59,720 nt of DNA from Paludibacteraceae bacterium (GTDB taxonomy: Bacteria; Bacteroidota; Bacteroidia; Bacteroidales; Paludibacteraceae), in the NCBI GenBank assembly GCA_024405815.1, contig JAKSNX010000002.1, positions 1-59,720 on the forward strand. The letters are read 5' to 3'. The translations under genes and the position numbers were made by a program. The notes below the pieces were generated by a model. That model was given only the letters and a program-made list of their open reading frames with translations. It ran no database searches and was not told the origin of the DNA. Shown piece by piece: positions 35,325 to 45,300 of the stretch (the first letter of the stretch is position 1; each line of letters starts with the position of its first letter).

Positions 35325-35345
35325 CAAATAAAAATCTTATATTTG
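35316..35345 (+). promoter_or_regulatory. Promoter for galE and following genes
   Basis: TTG at 35316-35318, a 19-base spacer, and TATATTTG at 35338-35345, 26 bases before the galE ATG. Confidence 0.65.
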
Positions 35346-35371
35346 CATTTCCTTTATATTTTGCGTAATTT

Positions 35372-36388
35372 ATGAAAATTCTTGTAACAGGAGGAACCGG
35401 GTATATAGGTTCTCATACGGTAGTGGAACTGATAGAGGCAGGAAATGAGCCTATCATTGTAGATAATCTTTCAAATTCCAATATAAATGTATTGGACGGA
35501 ATTAAGGGCATAACAGGCAAAACAGTACCATTTTATCAGGTAGATGTAACAGACATAGATGCACTTAAAAAGGTTTTCAGTGAGAATAAGGGCATTAACG
35601 GAATAATCCATTTTGCGGCAAGCAAGGCTGTGGGAGAGTCTGTAAAAGAGCCACTTAAATACTACGGGAATAATCTGGTGGGACTTATGAACATACTTAA
35701 ATGTATGAAAGAGTTTGGTATAGGTTCTCTTGTATTCTCATCATCGTGTACGGTTTATGGGCAACCCGATGTACTGCCTGTAACAGAGAATGCCCCTATA
35801 AAGCCCGCTTTATCTCCTTACGGTAACACAAAACAGATTTGTGAGGAGATTATACGTGATACAGCCGCATCAGACAGCAATATCCACGCTATCCTGCTTA
35901 GATATTTTAACCCGATAGGGGCACACCCTACTGCTCTTATAGGAGAGTTGCCTTTAGGTGTTCCTCAAAACCTGATACCATACGTAACCCAAACAGCGGC
36001 AGGCATTCGTGAGTGCCTTACCATATTTGGCGATGACTACGACACGCCTGACGGCTCATGCATTAGAGACTACATAAATGTTACAGACCTTGCTAAAGCC
36101 CATGTGGTGGCTGTAAGCAGAATGGAGAACGGAAAGCAGAAACAGAGTGTGGAGGTGTTTAACATTGGTACAGGAAAAGGAACGTCTGTGTTTGAGATTG
36201 TAAATTCATTTGAAAAGGTGACGGGTGTTAAACTAAACTACAAGGTAGGACCACGCAGAGAGGGCGACATAGAGAAAGTATGGGCTGATGCATCTTTTGC
36301 AAACAATGAGCTTGGCTGGAAAGCGGAAAAGAGTTTGGATGAGACCATAGCCTCAGCATGGAATTGGCAAAAATCATTAAAGAAATGA
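35372..36388 (+). CDS. galE: UDP-glucose 4-epimerase
   Basis: Interconverts UDP-glucose and UDP-galactose (possibly the N-acetyl forms) for sugar use and glycan synthesis. The 338 residues show the NAD-binding GGTGYIGSHTVVEL at the N-terminus, HFAASKAVGESV, the catalytic serine region VFSSSCTVYG, and the YxxxK pair in SPYGNTKQICEE. The C-terminal GPRREGDIEKVWADAS is typical of GalE. The downstream TPR gene begins as ATGA on its stop codon. Confidence 0.94.
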   Translation: MKILVTGGTGYIGSHTVVELIEAGNEPIIVDNLSNSNINVLDGIKGITGKTVPFYQVDVTDIDALKKVFSENKGINGIIHFAASKAVGESVKEPLKYYGNNLVGLMNILKCMKEFGIGSLVFSSSCTVYGQPDVLPVTENAPIKPALSPYGNTKQICEEIIRDTAASDSNIHAILLRYFNPIGAHPTALIGELPLGVPQNLIPYVTQTAAGIRECLTIFGDDYDTPDGSCIRDYINVTDLAKAHVVAVSRMENGKQKQSVEVFNIGTGKGTSVFEIVNSFEKVTGVKLNYKVGPRREGDIEKVWADASFANNELGWKAEKSLDETIASAWNWQKSLKK

Positions 36389-37446
36389 GAAAATCAGTAC
36401 TTACCTTATTACTTACCACGCTGATGGTGACATCGGGTTACAGTGCCTCTAAAGCTGTAGTTGCAAGCACTATACAGCTACCAGAGCAAGAGGTAGTCTA
36501 TAATAAGGGCATTGAGCTCCTGAAAAAAAAGGAGTACGATGCAGCCATTATAAAGTTCACCGCCTCCATTTCTATAGATTCCACATTTACCAAAGCCTAC
36601 TACAATAGGGCTGTAGCCAATTTTAATTTAGAGAAATATACCAAAACCATCTCTGATTTAAAGGTGGCCATCAGGCAATACGGAGAGGCGGAATCTGCCG
36701 ATTGCTACCTTCTTTTAAGCAAAGCGGACTACGCTCTTGGAAACATTACTGAATCTACAGAGATTATAGATAAACTATTGGAACAGAACCCATATAATAC
36801 AAAGGCTCTACTTGATAAAGGTGCCATTCTACAGGTTACAGAGCAATATGATAAGGCCATAGAAGTGTATAACTCAATAATATACCGCACAGGTGGCAAT
36901 GCTCCAGCCTACAATGAACAGGGTAACTGTTTTTATGCTATTGGAGATATTGAGCGTGCATACGAGTGTTATCGCAAGGCACACATTGCAGACCCTGAGA
37001 ACAAAAAAATAACATACAATTTTGCCACTGCCACATGGAGTGCAAAAAAAGACTCTGCTACCGCTTTTAACTTGTTAAATGGTCTTATTAAAGAGGAGAT
37101 TGATAATGCAGACTATTATAACGCAAAAGGATACATGTATGTACAATTAGGTATGACTGACGATGCTATAGAGAATTTCAATATGGCTATAGCATTAAAT
37201 CATAGCCTTGCCTCTGCCTATAACGGAAAAGGCACTGCACTTTATCTGGCAAAAATGTACTCAGACGCTTTACTTGAGTTTAACAAATCCATTGATGCCA
37301 ACACCAACTACGGCGATGCCTACGTAAACCGTGCTATAGCTAAAGAGGCTACGGGAGATTACTCTGGTGCATGTGCTGATTTTAAACGTGGTGTTGAACT
37401 TGGTGCAAAGAATGCACAATTATACTATTCCAAACAATGTGATTAA
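36385..37446 (+). CDS. Secreted TPR-repeat protein
   Basis: A 353-residue exported protein. From ATG 36385 there is a signal peptide (MRKSVLTLLLTTLMVTSGYS, then A), followed by about eight tetratricopeptide repeats to the end, for example YNKGIELLKKKEYDAAIIKF, AYYNRAVANFNLEKYTKTI and AYNGKGTALYLAKMYSDALL. No lipobox is present, so it is probably soluble in the periplasm. It is coupled to galE (ATGA overlap) and is followed 1 base later by the PorE-like gene. I infer it could act with that neighbour; see findings. Confidence 0.85.
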   Translation: MRKSVLTLLLTTLMVTSGYSASKAVVASTIQLPEQEVVYNKGIELLKKKEYDAAIIKFTASISIDSTFTKAYYNRAVANFNLEKYTKTISDLKVAIRQYGEAESADCYLLLSKADYALGNITESTEIIDKLLEQNPYNTKALLDKGAILQVTEQYDKAIEVYNSIIYRTGGNAPAYNEQGNCFYAIGDIERAYECYRKAHIADPENKKITYNFATATWSAKKDSATAFNLLNGLIKEEIDNADYYNAKGYMYVQLGMTDDAIENFNMAIALNHSLASAYNGKGTALYLAKMYSDALLEFNKSIDANTNYGDAYVNRAIAKEATGDYSGACADFKRGVELGAKNAQLYYSKQCD

Positions 37447-37447
37447 G

Positions 37448-39001
37448 ATGAAAAGATTACTCTGCTACATAATACTACTATCAAGTGTTACTCTTGTATC
37501 TGCCCAATCAGGCAAATGCTACATTACTCCCCTATCGGGTATAAACACTACCGATAATGAATACAACCCTATTCTGGACCCACAGGGTGAAAGAATGGCT
37601 TACACACAATCAAAATCGTTAAAGCATGGCGATTTTAGAGAAAGCACCAAGTTGGCAAAATTGGAAGGCAACGAATGGACTGCGGTAGGCAATCTGCTCT
37701 CTTTAAAGAAAAAATATTCTCATATAGATGTGGTGGGCTGGCCATCAAATGACACCGTTTACGCCTATAAGGGAACTATATATGGTAAAATTCTGATATA
37801 CAGGCACAATGGCAAAAAATGGAAGAAATGCAAATCTATAAAGTTATGCAATACAAGAATAAAGAAATCGTGCACCAATAGCGCGGGAACATCTATCTAT
37901 TTCTCTACTGAGCGTAGAAAGGGATTGGGAGAGCAAGATTTGTATGTATGTCATTTGGGCGATGACGGCAAATGGAGCAAGCCTGTAAACTTGGGAGAGA
38001 AGATTAACACCAAATGGAACGAGATAGCACCTACTTTGGTTGGTGATTCTGCAATGTATTTTGCATCTGACCGCGATGGGGGGCTTGGCGGTTATGATAT
38101 TTACTACAGTGTGCTTAATAACGGTGAGTGGAGTGAGCCTGTAAATCTTGGCGAGCCTATAAACTCTGACAAGGACGATGCCTTTTATCTAAAAAGCAAA
38201 AGGGAGCGTGACAGTTTTATATCATCAAGCAGAGATGGAGGCATGGGTGGAATGGATATCTATACCGTATCTTATGTTCTTGATAAGAGACTTACAATGG
38301 ATATGCCAAAGCCTGCCTCATTACTGTCTGACAAACTTATTGCTGATGTAAACATAGAGTCTGCAACTCACTTGGATTCATCTAAGATAACACTTGTTAA
38401 AGGTATAGTTATGGGCGATGACTCTGTTTATCTAAAAGCAAAGGTGGCTCTGTCTGACAATCACCTGATGCAGGTTATAGCAACTATGGACGCCTCTGAA
38501 AACGGAGCATACCAAATAATAATGCCAGGTGGTTCCAATTACGGACTATCGGTAAGCTACCCAGGCTATATGTTCCATTCAGAGAATTTTGACCTACCTG
38601 AGCAGTCTGAATATAAAGAGGTTTCAAAAGATATAACACTAAAGAAGATAGCGGTAGGTAAAAGCGTTATTCTTAAAAACATTTTCTATGAGATAGATAA
38701 GGCAGACCTGAATATGGAGTCTCTTGTAGAGCTGAGCAATGTAATAAGGCTACTTAATGAGAATCCTACACTATGTCTTGAAATACAAGGGCATACAGAC
38801 AGGACAGGTACTAAAGCCCACAATAAGACACTCTCTGAGATGAGGGCAAAATCTGTTACAGACTACCTTATTGAGCATGGTGTATCGCCAGACAGACTGG
38901 TATCAAAAGGGTATGGATATGACAAACCTATAGCACCTAACAACACAGAAGAAGGCAGGGCGGAGAACAGAAGAACAGAAATAGTTGTCACTAAGATATA
39001 A
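37448..39001 (+). CDS. OmpA-family protein with PD40 beta-propeller and regulatory-like domain (PorE-like)
   Basis: A 517-residue envelope protein. In order: signal peptide (1-19, cleaved near VSAQ), WD40-like PD40 propeller repeats at about 20-290 (ILDPQGERMAYTQS, TSIYFSTERRKGLGEQDLY, AMYFASDRDGGLGGYDIYY, FISSSRDGGMGGMDIYT), a short carboxypeptidase-regulatory-like beta domain at about 310-395, and a C-terminal OmpA peptidoglycan-binding domain (IQGHTDRTGTKAHNKTLSEMR; GRAENRRTEIVV). This is the architecture of type IX protein PorE except that the TPR part is missing; it is encoded by the gene just before. nadE overlaps by one base. Confidence 0.85.
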   Translation: MKRLLCYIILLSSVTLVSAQSGKCYITPLSGINTTDNEYNPILDPQGERMAYTQSKSLKHGDFRESTKLAKLEGNEWTAVGNLLSLKKKYSHIDVVGWPSNDTVYAYKGTIYGKILIYRHNGKKWKKCKSIKLCNTRIKKSCTNSAGTSIYFSTERRKGLGEQDLYVCHLGDDGKWSKPVNLGEKINTKWNEIAPTLVGDSAMYFASDRDGGLGGYDIYYSVLNNGEWSEPVNLGEPINSDKDDAFYLKSKRERDSFISSSRDGGMGGMDIYTVSYVLDKRLTMDMPKPASLLSDKLIADVNIESATHLDSSKITLVKGIVMGDDSVYLKAKVALSDNHLMQVIATMDASENGAYQIIMPGGSNYGLSVSYPGYMFHSENFDLPEQSEYKEVSKDITLKKIAVGKSVILKNIFYEIDKADLNMESLVELSNVIRLLNENPTLCLEIQGHTDRTGTKAHNKTLSEMRAKSVTDYLIEHGVSPDRLVSKGYGYDKPIAPNNTEEGRAENRRTEIVVTKI

Positions 39002-39780
39002 TGGAACCTTATAATTTTAATGTTAAAGAGACCGCTGACGGTTGCATAAATTGGATTGCCGATTGGTTTAAAAAAAACGGCAATGAATCTACCAAGGCTG
39101 TTATAGGGATAAGCGGAGGCAAGGACTCTACTGTTGTAGCAGGGTTACTTGTTAAGGCATTGGGGGTGGAGCGTGTTATAGGTGTACTTATGCCTAATGG
39201 CGTGCAACCCGATATTGATGACTCTATAGCGGTAGTAAAACATCTTGGCATTAAGCACCTTACCATAAATATAAACGATGCCTATACGGGGCTTACTAAT
39301 GAGATTGCTCTGCAAATGAGAGGCAAGGAACTTACACCTCAATATATATCAAACACACCTGCAAGGCTTAGAATGACCACTCTTTACGGAGTTGCCGCTT
39401 TAATAGGTAACTGTCGTGTGGCAAACACATGCAACCGTAGCGAGGACGTGCAAGGCTACTCCACCCATTACGGTGACAGTGCAGGTGATTTTGCCCCTGT
39501 ATGTATGCTTACCACAGAAGAGGTGGTTGCCATAGGCGATTATATAGGCATGCCTGAAAACCTTACTCATAAGGTGCCGTCTGACGGAATGTGTGGTAAG
39601 AGCGATGAGGACAATTTAGGCTGGAAGTACGCTGAAATAAACAGAATAATACGTCTTAATGAGAGGGGAGAGCATTACGATGCCATAATAAGCAGGTATA
39701 AGAATATGAAATTCAAGTTGGATATAGTCCATCTGCCTGCCTTTAACCCAAACCTACCCGATTATTTTACGCACCCTTGA
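39001..39780 (+). CDS. nadE: NH3-dependent NAD+ synthetase
   Basis: Amidates deamido-NAD to NAD+ with ATP. The 259 residues contain the PP-loop GISGGKDSTVVAGLL at about 37, RMTTLYGVAALIGNCRVANTCNRSE and GDSAGDFAPVCMLTTEEV. It lacks the N-terminal glutaminase domain, so it would use free ammonia. ATG 39001 overlaps the previous stop (TAATG). The last codons and stop (HP, TGA) fall into repeat B3. With nadD at 55333 it covers two NAD steps in this window. Confidence 0.93.
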   Translation: MEPYNFNVKETADGCINWIADWFKKNGNESTKAVIGISGGKDSTVVAGLLVKALGVERVIGVLMPNGVQPDIDDSIAVVKHLGIKHLTININDAYTGLTNEIALQMRGKELTPQYISNTPARLRMTTLYGVAALIGNCRVANTCNRSEDVQGYSTHYGDSAGDFAPVCMLTTEEVVAIGDYIGMPENLTHKVPSDGMCGKSDEDNLGWKYAEINRIIRLNERGEHYDAIISRYKNMKFKLDIVHLPAFNPNLPDYFTHP

Positions 39781-39808
39781 CCCTTGTCCCCTGACCCTTT
39801 ACCCTTTT
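39773..39808. repeat. Heptad repeat family B, copy B3
   Basis: Four to five plus-strand units (TGACCCT, TGTCCCC, TTACCCT variants). The first unit's TGA is the nadE stop codon, and the array ends 5 bases before the acyl-CoA synthetase ATG. Confidence 0.88.
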
Positions 39809-39813
39809 ATATC

Positions 39814-41487
39814 ATGATTGAACAAAAATTCACAAAACTACTTGAAAAAAGTTTCAAAGATAATTGGAATCTGCCTGCCTACACCAATTATTATAAGAAT
39901 CAGACTTATACATACGGTGATGCAGCCAAACAGATAGCCAAACTTCATATTCTTTTTAAAGAGGCTAATATAAAGCAAGGCGATAAAATATCACTTATAG
40001 GCAAGAACACACCTAATTGGGCTATAACATATATAGCCACTATTACATACGGTGCAGTAATTGTCCCTATTCTTCAGGATTTTAACCCTAACGATGTCCA
40101 TCACATAGTCAATCACTCTGATTCCACACTGCTTTTCTGTAGCGACAAAAATTGGGATACACTGGAAGAGGAGAAAATGAATAATCTGGTGGCTGTGTTC
40201 TCTATAGATGACTTTAGATGCGTGCATCAACGTGACGGGGGCAACATACAGAAGATAATGAGGACCCTTGACTCTATGTTTGACATGAGATACCCTACAG
40301 GGTTCTCTAAAGATAATGTCCGTTTTGCAGACATAGAGAATAAGGAGCTTGCAATGATAAGCTACACATCGGGTACAACAGGGTTCAGTAAAGGAGTTCT
40401 GCTAAGTGGGAATGCCATTGCCGGAAACGTAACCTTTGGAATAGACACGCACCTGCTTGAAAGGGGCGACAGGGTGCTTACGTTCCTGCCGCTTGCCCAC
40501 ACGTTTGGCATGGCATTTGACTTTCTTACAGCCACATGCGTAGGTGCACATACTGTATTGCTAAATAAGATTCCAAGCCCTAAAGTGCTTACCAAGGCTT
40601 TTGAGGAGATTAAGCCGACAGTAATTTTTATGGTACCTCTTATATTAGAGAAGATTTATAAAAAGCAGCTGCAACCTGCCTTATCAAAACGCAGTATGAG
40701 GCTTGCCCTAAGTATTCCTTATCTTGACGATAAGATATACAGCCAGATAAACAATCAACTTGAAGAGGCATTTGGAGGAGAATTCAAACAAGTTATAATA
40801 GGTGGAGCTCCCCTTAATAAAGAGGTGGAGGATTTCTTGAGGAAGATAAAGTTCCGCTTTACCGTTGGTTACGGAATGACAGAGTGTGCACCTCTTATAA
40901 CGTACACCCCTTGGGATAAGTATGTTCCATACTCTGTAGGAAAGGCTCTGCCAAAGATGGAGATAAAAATAAATTCCGCAGACCCACAGAACATTGCAGG
41001 TGAGATTTTAGTACGTGGTGAGAATGTTATGAGTGGCTATTACAAGAATGCGGAAGCCACTAAATCAGCCTTTACAGAAGATGGGTGGATGCACACAGGT
41101 GACATCGGGGTAATAGACGGTGATGGAAACCTATTTATAAAAGGTAGATGCAAAACCATGATTTTAAGTGCAAGCGGACAAAACATCTATCCTGAGGAGA
41201 TTGAAGAGAAACTGAACAACTTGCCGTTTGTTATGGAGAGTCTGGTGCTTGATAAGGACGGAAAACTGCTGGCACTTGTATATCCCGATTACGAAGCAGT
41301 TGATGCGGCATGCATTTCTCACGCAGATTTAGACATTGTTATGGAGGAAAACAGGAAAAATCTAAACCAAATAGTGGCTAATTATGAAAATGTTACAAAA
41401 ATAATTCTCTATCCAAACGAATTTGAAAAAACTCCTAAACGCAACATTAAGAGATACTTATACTCTAATCTAAATATAAATTTGTAA
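39814..41487 (+). CDS. AMP-binding long-chain fatty acid-CoA ligase
   Basis: Activates a fatty acid through an acyl-adenylate to acyl-CoA. The 557 residues have the AMP motif ISYTSGTTGFSKGVLL at about 190, LPLAHTFGMAFDF, the second motif VGYGMTECAPL, and the C-terminal HTGDIGVIDGDGNLFIKGRCK and EKTPKRNIKRYLY (catalytic lysine). ATG 39814 was chosen because upstream in-frame codons lie in repeat B3. Exact chain-length preference cannot be read from sequence. Confidence 0.9.
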   Translation: MIEQKFTKLLEKSFKDNWNLPAYTNYYKNQTYTYGDAAKQIAKLHILFKEANIKQGDKISLIGKNTPNWAITYIATITYGAVIVPILQDFNPNDVHHIVNHSDSTLLFCSDKNWDTLEEEKMNNLVAVFSIDDFRCVHQRDGGNIQKIMRTLDSMFDMRYPTGFSKDNVRFADIENKELAMISYTSGTTGFSKGVLLSGNAIAGNVTFGIDTHLLERGDRVLTFLPLAHTFGMAFDFLTATCVGAHTVLLNKIPSPKVLTKAFEEIKPTVIFMVPLILEKIYKKQLQPALSKRSMRLALSIPYLDDKIYSQINNQLEEAFGGEFKQVIIGGAPLNKEVEDFLRKIKFRFTVGYGMTECAPLITYTPWDKYVPYSVGKALPKMEIKINSADPQNIAGEILVRGENVMSGYYKNAEATKSAFTEDGWMHTGDIGVIDGDGNLFIKGRCKTMILSASGQNIYPEEIEEKLNNLPFVMESLVLDKDGKLLALVYPDYEAVDAACISHADLDIVMEENRKNLNQIVANYENVTKIILYPNEFEKTPKRNIKRYLYSNLNINL

Positions 41488-41547
41488 AAAAAACACGTGA
41501 AAATCAATTTTTTTTCTAAAAAATGATACAAATAAGAAAATAATACC

Positions 41548-41555
41548 TAACTTTG
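41548..41555 (+). promoter_or_regulatory. -7 box for the small acidic lipoprotein
   Basis: TAACTTTG matches TAnnTTTG, 47 bases before the ATG; the leader contains the palindrome AACAATTGTT at 41571-41580. Confidence 0.55.
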
Positions 41556-41602
41556 CCACCGAATTAAAAAACAATTGTTATTTATTTTAAATTTTTACCA
41601 CA

Positions 41603-41803
41603 ATGAAGAAATTAGTTTTATTTGTTGCTACTATGGTTGCAGTTGCTCTTGCATCTTGCGCTAACCAAGCTGCTGAAGAGGAAGCTGTTGCTGAAGAGGC
41701 AGTAGAAGTAGAAGAAGTTGCTGCTCCAGTAGAAGAAGTTGTTGATTCAGCTGCTGTTGTTGCTGATTCAGCTGCTGTTGTTGCTGAGGAAGTTGCTCAA
41801 TAA
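41603..41803 (+). CDS. Small acidic alanine/valine/glutamate-rich lipoprotein
   Basis: A 66-residue precursor with a lipoprotein signal peptide (MKKLVLFVATMVAVALASC, cysteine 19). The mature part has almost only A, V, E, D and S, with a tandem DSAAVVA-DSAAVVA encoded by two identical 21-base DNA repeats (41744-41764 and 41765-41785). It has its own promoter and strong terminator. I do not recognise a family. The composition and simple gene layout suggest an abundant small outer-membrane or periplasmic lipoprotein, in role comparable to Lpp-like spacers, but that is inference. Confidence 0.8.
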   Translation: MKKLVLFVATMVAVALASCANQAAEEEAVAEEAVEVEEVAAPVEEVVDSAAVVADSAAVVAEEVAQ

Positions 41804-41828
41804 TCAACTACTTTAAACAACGAAAATT

Positions 41829-41857
41829 ACGGTGGAGCTCAGCCCCGCCGTTTTTTT
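41829..41857 (+). terminator. Rho-independent terminator of the acidic lipoprotein gene
   Basis: Arms ACGGTGG (41829-41835) and CCGCCGT (41845-41851, one G-T pair) followed by seven Ts. Confidence 0.85.
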
Positions 41858-41867
41858 ATTTAAATTA

Positions 41868-41899
41868 CCCTTGACCCCTGACCCTTGTTCCTTGACCCT
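41868..41899. repeat. Heptad repeat family B, copy B4
   Basis: Four plus-strand units (TGACCCC, TGACCCT, TGTTCCT, TGACCCT) ending 3 bases before the DUF4293 ATG. Confidence 0.88.
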
Positions 41900-41902
41900 A
41901 TT

Positions 41903-42310
41903 ATGATACAAAGAATACAAACCATATACCTGCTTATAGTTACCATACTCGGTATCCTTTTATGTTGCTTTCCTATGGCATCGTGTGGAGATTTTATACT
42001 AAAGATGGGATGTACTGTTCCATATTCAGCACTTATTGTTATTATGCCATGTGTCAGCCTTGCATCTATTTTTCTCTATAAAAAGAGAGTTTTACAAATG
42101 AGGCTTAACAGCTTCAACATTATCATTATGATACTTACAGCATTATTGTGCGTATTCTATTTGTACATTCAGCGTAAATCCACAAATGCTGAAATAGCAA
42201 TTTTACTACCTGCTGTAATATTGCCTGTCAATATCATTCTATCCTATTTGGCTATAAGAGCCATAGGCAAAGATGAAGTATTGGTTCGTTCTCTTGACAG
42301 ATTGCGTTAA
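41903..42310 (+). CDS. DUF4293 family membrane protein
   Basis: A 135-residue inner-membrane protein with four hydrophobic helices at about 7-25, 41-60, 73-92 and 101-120. It has the family signatures MIQRIQTIYLL at the start and GKDEVLVRSLDRLR at the end. The family is Bacteroidota-specific and of unknown function. ATG 41903 gives the family start; the upstream frame runs into repeat B4. No promoter is visible between the lipoprotein terminator and the gene, only the repeat. Confidence 0.88.
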   Translation: MIQRIQTIYLLIVTILGILLCCFPMASCGDFILKMGCTVPYSALIVIMPCVSLASIFLYKKRVLQMRLNSFNIIIMILTALLCVFYLYIQRKSTNAEIAILLPAVILPVNIILSYLAIRAIGKDEVLVRSLDRLR

Positions 42311-42316
42311 ATTTAT

Positions 42317-42324
42317 TAACTTTG
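42317..42324 (+). promoter_or_regulatory. -7 box upstream of ileS
   Basis: TAACTTTG, 28 bases before the ileS ATG. Confidence 0.55.
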
Positions 42325-42351
42325 TGCCCTATTAAAATTCATACATAAAAA

Positions 42352-45300
42352 ATGGGCAAAAAGTTTGCTGAATATCAGAAATTCAACCTTTCACAGATAA
42401 ACAAGGATATTTGTGAGGCTTGGAATAAGAGTGATTTGTTTAGAAAGAGTATAGAAACCAGGGAAGGAGCCCCCTCTTTTATATTTTTTGAAGGTCCACC
42501 ATCTGCTAATGGTATGCCTGGCATTCACCATGTTATGGCTCGTACCATAAAAGACACATTCTGCCGTTACAAGACTATGCAAGGTTTCCAAGTTAAGCGT
42601 AAAGCTGGCTGGGATACCCATGGACTGCCTGTAGAGTTAGGTGTAGAGAAAAAACTGGGCATTACAAAAGAGGATATAGGTAAAAAAATCAGCGTAGATG
42701 ACTACAATGCAGAGTGCCGCAGTGAGGTTATGAAATACACCCAAGAGTGGACATCTCTGACACAGAAAATGGGCTACTGGGTTGATTTGGATAACCCTTA
42801 CATTACATACGACAATAAATATATAGAGAGCCTTTGGTGGTTACTTAAACAACTGTACAACAAAGGGTTACTTTATAAAGGCTACACTATTCAGCCCTAT
42901 TCACCTGCGGCTGGTACAGGATTATCATCGCATGAGCTTAACCAACCTGGTTGCTACAGAGATGTTAAGGACACCACCGTTACAGCACAATTCAAGATAA
43001 AAGGTGACCGCTTTGGCTCAAACGCCTACTTTCTGGCTTGGACCACAACACCTTGGACACTACCTTCAAATACAGCTCTCTGCGTAGGTCCTAAAATAGA
43101 CTACGTAATAGTAAAGTCTGCAAATCCTTACTCTGGAGTAGAAGCCACATACATTATGGCAAAAGCCTTAGTGACAAACTATTTTGGAGAGAAAAAGGCT
43201 GAACCGTTTGAGATAATTGGAGAGTGCAAAGGAACTGACCTTGTAGGTATTGAATATGAGCAACTTATCCCTTGGGTAAATCCAGGTGAGGGTGCATTCC
43301 GTGTAATCCCTGGTGATTATGTTACCACAGAGGACGGTACAGGTATAGTACACATAGCCCCTACATTTGGTGCTGACGATGCTTTTGTTGCAAAAAAAGC
43401 AGGTGTTCCAGGTCTTACATTCCTTACTAAAAAAGGAGAGTTGCGTCCTATGGTTGACATGACAGGAAAATTCTTCCTATTATCAGATTTGGATGCAGAT
43501 TTTGTGCAAAAAAGCATTAATATAGACCTTTACAAGCAATACGAGGGCAGATATGTAAAGAATGCCTACGATGCCAACCTTACTGATAAGGATGAGACAC
43601 TTGATATATCTATCTGCATGATGCTAAAGGCTGAGGGCAAGGCATTTAAGATAGAGAAGCACATTCACAATTACCCTCACTGCTGGCGTACAGATAAGCC
43701 TGTACTCTATTACCCTCTTGACAGTTGGTTCATTAAGACCACCGCTTGCAGGGATAGAATGATAGAACTTAATAAAACCATAAACTGGAAACCTGAATCT
43801 ACAGGTACAGGCAGGTTTGGCAAATGGCTTGAGAACCTACAGGATTGGAACCTGTCACGTAGCCGCTATTGGGGTACTCCACTACCTATTTGGCGTACAG
43901 AAGATGGTTCTGATGAGATTTGCATAGGTTCTTTGGAGGAACTTTTTGCTGAGATTGAGAAATCTGTCAAGGCTGGCATTATGAAAGAGAACCCTTACAA
44001 AAACTTTAAGGTAGGTGATTTCTCTAAAGAGAACTATGCCCCTACCAACATTGATTTGCACCGTCCATATATTGATGCCATAATTTTGGTATCAAAAGAC
44101 GGGAAGCCTATGAAACGTGAGTCTGACCTTATAGACGTTTGGTTTGACTCCGGCTCAATGCCTTACGCTCAACTTCACTATCCTTTTGAGAACAAGGAAC
44201 TTGTGGATAAACGTACATACTACCCTGCAGACTTCATTAGTGAGGGTGTTGACCAAACCAGAGGTTGGTTCTTTACACTACACGCCATTGCCACTATGGT
44301 ATTTGACTCTGTATCGTTTAAGAATGTTATCTCTAATGGTCTTGTACTGGATAAGAACGGAAACAAGATGTCAAAGCGTCTTGGCAATGCTGTTGACCCG
44401 TTTGGAGCTATTGATAAGTATGGTTCAGACCCTCTAAGGTGGTATATGATGACCAACTCAGCCCCTTGGGACAATCTAAAATTTGACGAGGAAGGCGTGG
44501 AGGAGATATCACGTAAGTTTTTTGGCACTCTGTATAATACATACTCATTCTTTGCTCTGTATGCAAATGTGGATAATTTCAGCTATGCAGAAAATGATGT
44601 TCCTATTGCAGAGCGTCAAGAGATTGACCGTTGGATACTCTCTTTACTTAACACTCTGATAAAAGAGGTTACAGATGCTCTTAACGATTATGAGCCTACA
44701 CGTGCCGGACGTGCCATACAAGATTTTGTATGTGAGAATTTAAGTAACTGGTATGTGCGTCTTAACCGTAAGCGTTTCTGGGCTGGCAAGATGGATAAGG
44801 ATAAACTATCCGCTTATCAAACTCTATACACTTGTCTTGAGACTGTAGCCCTGCTTATGGCACCTATAGCACCTTTCTATTCTGACAGGATTTTCAGAGA
44901 CCTGAATGCCGCAACAGGACGATTCAGTGCGGAATCTGTCCATTTGGCTGATTTTCCAAAATATAATGCCAATATTGTGGATAAGAGATTGGAGGAGCAG
45001 ATGGAACTTGCCCAAAAACTTACATCTCTGACTCTTGCTCTGCGTAAGAAAGCGGACATCAAGGTTCGTCAGCCACTCAGCCACATTATGATACCTTCCA
45101 CATCGGGTAACATAGAAGAGAATCTTAAAGCAGTGGAAGACCTTATTAAGGCAGAGGTTAATGTTAAGGAGATTAAGATAGTGTCAAGTTCTGACGGAAT
45201 TCTGGTAAAACGTATAAAACCTGATTTCAAGAAACTTGGACCTAAATGCGGTAAGATAATGAAGAGTGTGGCTGCCACACTACAAAGTCTGTCTCAAGCG

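Noticed and set aside
41468..41602. Leader before the acidic lipoprotein considered as a riboswitch
   Set aside because: It is simply AT-rich with a -7 box and one short palindrome; no conserved riboswitch core could be recognised.
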